From: Hormiphora californensis
Taxonomy: Eukaryota > Ctenophora > Tentaculata > Cydippida > Pleurobrachiidae
Length of the DNA stretch: 60,000 nt
Reading direction: 5' to 3'
NCBI GenBank assembly: GCA_020137815.1
Contig: CM035353.1
Span: forward strand, 6,398,298-6,458,297
Shown here one piece after another: positions 55,601 through 60,000 of this stretch. Position 1 is the first letter of the stretch; each line of letters opens with the position of its first letter. The notes beneath the pieces are model-generated. The model was not told where the DNA came from, searched no databases, and was given only the letters and a program-made list of their open reading frames with translations. A program made the translations under genes and the position numbers.

Positions 55601-58247
55601 CTAGTTGTCTACAAAGAGGGACATCCTTGTTCCACGTTTCGTCCGAATTACAAGTCCTCTCACGGCTACCCTCTATCACGTGCTTCTCCTGGCAGTTGAT
55701 GGTCACCGTCTCTCCTGGATCTGTATCGTTCCAACTTCCTTGCACAGATCCGTCCACGGTAAACCCGGGACACACTGATGGGTAGGAATAGTGTTGAGTT
55801 CGATAAGTCCGTGCGGGGCGGGGGGGGGTACACCCGTATCATATCAGCCCCCCTGCATTTAATGGGGCCCATTACCCCCTCATGTGAGGTCTATAACCAA
55901 CATATGGACCTTTACTGGAAAGCGTGACACAGAGAGTCAGAAAAGGGGGAAAACAGCTGATAACGGTACGACAACTGCAGTTATTTATGCTTCTTTAACT
56001 TACCTGGCGGTTTTTTCCTGTAGCTGTCTGATGCGGTGTCATTAACGCCAAATTTTATGTTTTCCACCACATCTCCACCCCAGAAGGATGTACAGTTATC
56101 ACCTACAAGTTGGTAGTCCAGTACCTCCACCCCGTTGCACCCTATACTGAGGTTGGTGGTATTCTTTCGAATTGTCCAAATCTTGTCCACTTCATTTGGT
56201 GGTTCAGCGGGGAGGTTGGTCCATTCAACACAGTAATCAATAGAGTATTGGATAGGTGAGGTGAACTTCACCTTTACCGCAATGCTATTCCCGTCTGCGG
56301 TGTGTGCAGCAACCACCATCCTCGTCTTACTCCCAGCAGAAGAACTTGTTTTTATTTGAAGAGGCGTGCTCTCCAGATCAAATGGGATGCTTTTGGTCTT
56401 TACCACTGTCAACCATGCTGAAATGTGCTGAATTAGCAGGCAATACTCTTGTCATATACCCCAACATGTTGTTTAAAATATAGACAAGTTAGACAAAGTG
56501 GTTGTTGCAACAACCACTTTGTCTAACTTGTCTATATTTTAAAGAAATATAAGTTACATTGTAAAGAAATGTAAGTTACATTGAAATGAATGAATGTAAG
56601 TGCAAATTACACACTGCGGTACTCTTACCGTTTTCATCACACTGCGGTACATCACTTGACCATGATCCATCCTGCTGACAAGTCAGAGTAGCACTTCCCA
56701 CAAGGCCATGGGTGGAAGCACATTCGATGGTGGCAGTTATCCCTGTTCGTGAGGCAGGCCAGCTTCTTTGTGTTGATCCGTCAACAGTAAAGGCAGGACA
56801 GTCACGTGCTGAATGGAATAAATGGTAACAAAATGAGTTCATTGCAAGGGATGAGGGGTATTTCATGTGGACTACAGCAGCAATATACAGTCAGCAATGA
56901 TACAGTCAGCTGTGTTCGGGCGAAATCGAGGTCCGGTAAAATGATGCTTGAGTATATATTGGAGAGTTCGGAAACACAAGCGCATTGTAGTTCATATTGC
57001 AGGGGAGGAACCAGCTTCCCATAGTGTAGCACAATCTAAGGCTATAAGCATACTGATCGTGATGATCATAATCAGTTAAAAAGATGAAGTGTGCTCATGG
57101 TTTTGATCATCATCATCTGCAAAAAACTGCAGTGTGCGCAACATTATGATCATCACGTAAGAGCTGGCCCTGGAGCCGTCTCTTAAGTTGGATGATGATC
57201 ATCAACACCTAGTGTGCGCACGTTCTGATCTTATTCTTATGGAGGGCTGCACTGTAGTCATGTGATATGTACCACGTGGTACGACTTCGCGCGCGCGAGA
57301 GGCTGTTGTACAGGTCACGTGATATGCAACAGCCTCTCAGAGCGCGCGACTAGGCAAGGGGGAGATAGCATCATCATGCTGAGCACACTGGTCATGATGA
57401 TCATGATCAAAAGGCAAGTTCTAGCAAGTTGAGCATGGTTAATGATGATCAAACGTGAGCACACTATGGTTTATGATGATCAAACGTGAACACACTATGG
57501 TTTGAGAACATCATGATGCATCAAGCCTCCATCATGATGATAACAATCAGTGTGTGCGCTCCTTTGATGGTGACCATCAAAACGTCCGCACACTGACCTG
57601 ATTATGATCATCACGATCAGTATGCTTATAGCCTTACATGGTATTTACACCAATTTACCTGCTCTGTAGAAATCGGTTGCTATGTCAGTACCGTGCAGCT
57701 TTCCGCTGATCAACTCGATCCTCTCCACAACATCACCGCCCAGCTGTGTTACACATTTGCCTTCTCCACTGTCTGCGAGCAGCAAGTTCGACACCTCCAC
57801 ATTGTTACATGTGATGATGAAGCCGGTCTCTGTCTTGGTAATTGTCCAGATCTTATCAATCTCCACCGGAGGTTGTACTGGGAGGAGTATGTTGCCCGTG
57901 CAGTACTCTATATAATACTGCACTTGGGCGGCGAATACGATAACCATCCTACTTGACCTCTTACTGCTGTCCTTGTCATACATATCCACCACTATTCTCT
58001 CTATACTGTTCAACGTAGAGTCCGTCTTTATCTGGAGAGATGTTGCCTCCAGGTCCCAGGGTATCTTCACATTTTGTTCTACAGCTATCCAGTCTGAACC
58101 GCAATGAATAAATTAACCAATAATATGTTGTGCAAATAAGTAGTTTAAACTAAAAACTAAAAAGCATAAAATTTTACTGAACTTTTACTAACCTGTTAGA
58201 ACAGCTATCCCCCACAATGCAGTTGTGAATAGAAGGAGACGTATCAT
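55601..58247 (-). CDS. Secreted protein: signal peptide, two FAMeT-like domains alternating with two sushi domains
   Basis: Five minus-strand exons, every intron in phase 1. 58247-58193: MIRLLLFTTALWGIAVLT, a signal peptide. 58093-57659: WIAVEQNVKIPWDLEATSLQ to DKIWTITKTETGFIITCNNV and DIATDFYRAG. 56808-56629: sushi domain DCPAFTVDG...IEC...LTC...PQC. 56417-56004: second copy of the first domain (VKTKSIPFDLESTPLQIKT ... DKIWTIRKNT ... DTASDSYRKKPPG). 55774-55601: second sushi domain VCPGFTVDG...INC...RTC...PLC. The non-sushi domain resembles the farnesoic-acid O-methyltransferase-like/Methyltransf_FA fold seen in sponge extracellular proteins; the name does not imply methylation. Sushi domains mediate extracellular binding. 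Symmetric phase-1 modules are the hallmark of exon shuffling. The 3' end (membrane anchor or more modules) is not certain. Confidence 0.8.
56472..56543. repeat. 72-bp perfect palindrome, no loop
   Basis: TTTAAAATATAGACAAGTTA...TTGTTG|CAACAA... meets its inverse at 56507/56508 without a mismatch. Lies in the intron between sushi exon 3 and exon 4 of the secreted gene. Confidence 0.95.
57037..57636. mobile_element. 600-bp MITE with GATCATGATGATC interior, in an intron of the sushi gene
   Basis: Ends TAAGGCTATAAGCATACTGA and exact inverse, about 39 bp of TIR. TA at the outer borders would fit a TA-target (Tc1/mariner-like) element. The interior repeats GATGATCATGATCA words in both orientations and contains a hairpin with CGCGCGCGAGAGGCTGTTG (about 57285-57345). 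No coding capacity. Confidence 0.75.
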
Positions 58248-58378
58248 TTCAACACTCACATCGCTAAATAAATTAGCTATTTGGTAAACTGTTGATTGGT
58301 ACTTTTATTGGATAATTAATAAATATCATACCAACAGGCATTAGCTAGCTAGAAAGGTGATCACTCAAACTCCATGAT

Positions 58379-58627
58379 TACACGGGGGATTACGGGGGCT
58401 CGAATAGATCGCCCGTACCAGTCGCCCGTACCAGTCGCCCGTACATTTGCTTTGCGCATTACGTTTCATCGCACTTTCACCACAAAAAAGGTACATGCGC
58501 GTTACGCGCATGTGTTTTGTTGTGGTGAAAGTGTGGTGAAACGTAATGCGCAAAGCAAATGTACGGGCGACTGGTACGGGCGATTGGTACGGGCGTCTCA
58601 TCCGGGCCCTCGTAATCCGCTGCCTTA
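58379..58627. mobile_element. Foldback element with GCCCGTACC repeats
   Basis: Arms of about 105-120 bp surround a short GTACATGCGCGTTACGCGCA centre. Each arm has GGATTACG-GGGC, two or three tandem CGCCCGTACCAGT units, and CATTTGCTTTGCGCATTACG. The right end (to TGCCTTA, 58627) matches the sequence that begins at 59895 in opposite orientation; the left end is more diverged. Open frames on both strands are by-products of the palindrome. Confidence 0.75.
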
Positions 58628-58854
58628 CCGTCATCAATGTGTAACCCAGTTTCGGGCAAAGGTTTCACAACAAATTGAAAACGGTAAACACAACAGACAC
58701 TTGATTCAAAATAATCGTTCTCAATAATTCTATCTTTCTCTATAACGCATCGCTCAACTTGAGTTCAACTATAACTCTCTTCTTCTTTATAGTTAATGGG
58801 TTATATTCCCCTATTGACTTGTTAATCCCCCCTTTTTCCGTTTCCTTCGGGTGT

Positions 58855-59150
58855 GGGATTAAAACCCTTATTTTTTTTTCCTTTTTTTTTTTATTTTTTT
58901 TCTTTCTTTTTTTTTTTCCCCAAACCTTTTTCCCCCCCTTTTTTTCCCCCCCTTTCCTACCCCCCCCTTTTTTTTTTTTTTTTTCCCCGGGTTTTTTTTT
59001 TTATTTCTTTATTTTTTTTTTTTCCTTACTCTTTTCCCTTCTCTTTCTTTTCTCTGCCCTTCCCCTTTCTCTTCTTCTTTCCCCTTTCTCTCTTTCCTCT
59101 CTCTTTTTTTCCTTTTCTTCCCTCTTTCTCTTCCCTTTTCTATAAAATCA
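58855..59150. repeat. Pyrimidine-only tract of about 290 bp
   Basis: Almost uninterrupted T and C with many T runs and C runs of 5-18. Long Phe/Pro/Leu plus-strand frames through it are artefacts. The irregular homopolymers look like consensus noise over a CT microsatellite. Confidence 0.85.
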
Positions 59151-59893
59151 CACTCAATCCATCCCAATCTATCGCAGGTTTGGAGCTTCCGGAAAACAGA
59201 GTTTGCTGTATACTCATTTGGAAGTATTAGGGCCGTTATTTGGGTTTGGGGTAAGGGTTAGATATAGAGTCCTCCTTGGGTTTAGGTAAGCCTAGGATCA
59301 GGAGAGTAACAGTGCTGCTTGCAGTCAAAATACGGTAACGCAAAATACAGTAAGGAGCCGCGCACGGTGCATAACGCGCAGCAAAAAGTTCATGTGTCAG
59401 CACGTACTAGCGCCCTGATTGGTCACGGTTGCGCGTCGTCTTACTGTATCTTCGTTTTCCATTACCGTTTTCCCACTACAAGCGACCGTGTAACGCAAGT
59501 TAAAAGACGCAGACAAATACTGAAGTTGCTACCGTACTAGCACGATTTATAGGGAGATCGTTGAGCGTACTGACCAGGACTGTGAATGTGGGCTTAGAGT
59601 TAGAGGTAATGGGCCAATATAAAGACTGTTTCTGAGAGATCCCAGTATCACTACCATTGTTGGTGGTGAAAGCTGGTGGTGATCTCTCTACTATTACTAG
59701 TAGTGTTTACTATTTGGTATGTATCTTTCCTGATCTCTTTTCATCTTGAATCAGATAGCTTCGGAGAGAGACAGAAATAGAGAGAAAGAAAGAGAGAGAG
59801 AACGTAGATACAGATATAGCTCTGTAAAGATATTGCTGTCTGTTTATCAACAATGCTATAGAAAAGAGTCACGTCCATGGATCTGTGCCAAGC
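59151..59893. other. No recognisable gene
   Basis: A GA-rich patch at 59763-59800. The short plus-strand frame at 59319-59540 is unassigned. Confidence 0.4.
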
Positions 59894-59894
59894 T

Positions 59895-60000
59895 TAAGGC
59901 AGCGGATTACGAGGGCCCGGATGAGACGCCCGTACCAATCGCCCGTACCAGTCGCCCGTACATTTGCTTTGCGCATTACGTTTCACCACACTTTCACCAC
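59895..60000. mobile_element. Second foldback copy, cut by the window edge
   Basis: TAAGGCAGCGGATTACGAGG, then GCCCGTACC units, to CACTTTCACCAC at the last base. Inverse of the right arm of 58379-58627. Confidence 0.8.

Noticed and set aside
58374-58727. Overlapping plus and minus frames of 90-117 codons with the same protein sequence
   Set aside because: Both come from the palindromic arms of the foldback element.
58759-59230. Phe/Pro/Leu-rich plus-strand frames resembling membrane segments
   Set aside because: They translate a pyrimidine homopolymer tract with noisy runs.

Overview
The window is eukaryotic nuclear DNA, AT-rich, with intron-containing genes (GT-AG junctions that keep reading frame) scattered in a very dense field of transposable-element remains, inverted repeats and microsatellites. 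The best lineage clue is the secreted gene at 55.6-58.2 kb: a signal peptide followed by alternating 'DKIWTI / DxASDxYR' domains and sushi (CCP) domains. I recall this architecture from demosponge predicted proteins such as those of Amphimedon. Marine invertebrate transposon families (Penelope-like element, Helitron, PIF/Harbinger, hAT-like, non-LTR) fit the same picture. A demosponge or another early-branching marine animal is therefore my inference, not a demonstrated identity.

Layout. 0.7-1.3 kb: last two exons of a divergent cyclophilin. 1.8-8.6 kb: a small TIR element, an unrecognised minus-strand gene split by a foldback element with a 9-bp target duplication, an ORF split by a TTA-flanked MITE, and a broken retrotransposon Gag. 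9.3-14.4 kb: a ~400-bp-period tandem repeat, a ~1.7-kb palindrome with a coding exon in each arm, and a truncated Penelope-like element carrying an inverted copy of its own 3' end. 15.9-21 kb: degenerate transposase-like and Helitron-like fragments. 21.3-24.8 kb: an internally deleted non-LTR retrotransposon. 25.2-37 kb: a 20-bp minisatellite, an AlkB-like fragment, a foldback element, duplicated exons, a second Helitron helicase fragment and a TTAA-flanked MITE. 38.1-42.3 kb: the largest gene of the window, about ten exons, zinc-finger plus hAT-transposase-like. 43.5-53 kb: a patchwork of modules present two to five times, among them a cyclin-box exon, an unnamed transposon-associated gene family and a second copy of the TTAA MITE. 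53-55.2 kb: helicase and Harbinger fragments. 55.6-58.2 kb: the secreted sushi gene. 58.4-60 kb: a foldback element, a low-quality pyrimidine tract, and the start of a second element copy cut by the window edge.

Only three loci look like possibly functional genes: the cyclophilin 3' end, the hAT-like multi-exon gene and the secreted sushi gene. Most other coding traces carry stops, frameshifts or truncations.

The most striking recurrent signal is inverted repetition at every scale. Perfect or near-perfect hairpins of about 40-75 bp recur, several of them inside introns. One of these (30861-30907) is made of the terminal repeats of another element in the window (1865-2091) joined head to head, which suggests that short palindromes can be the end product of transposon collapse. 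Giant palindromes of 0.2-1.7 kb also occur, so assembly artefacts must be excluded before biological conclusions are drawn.
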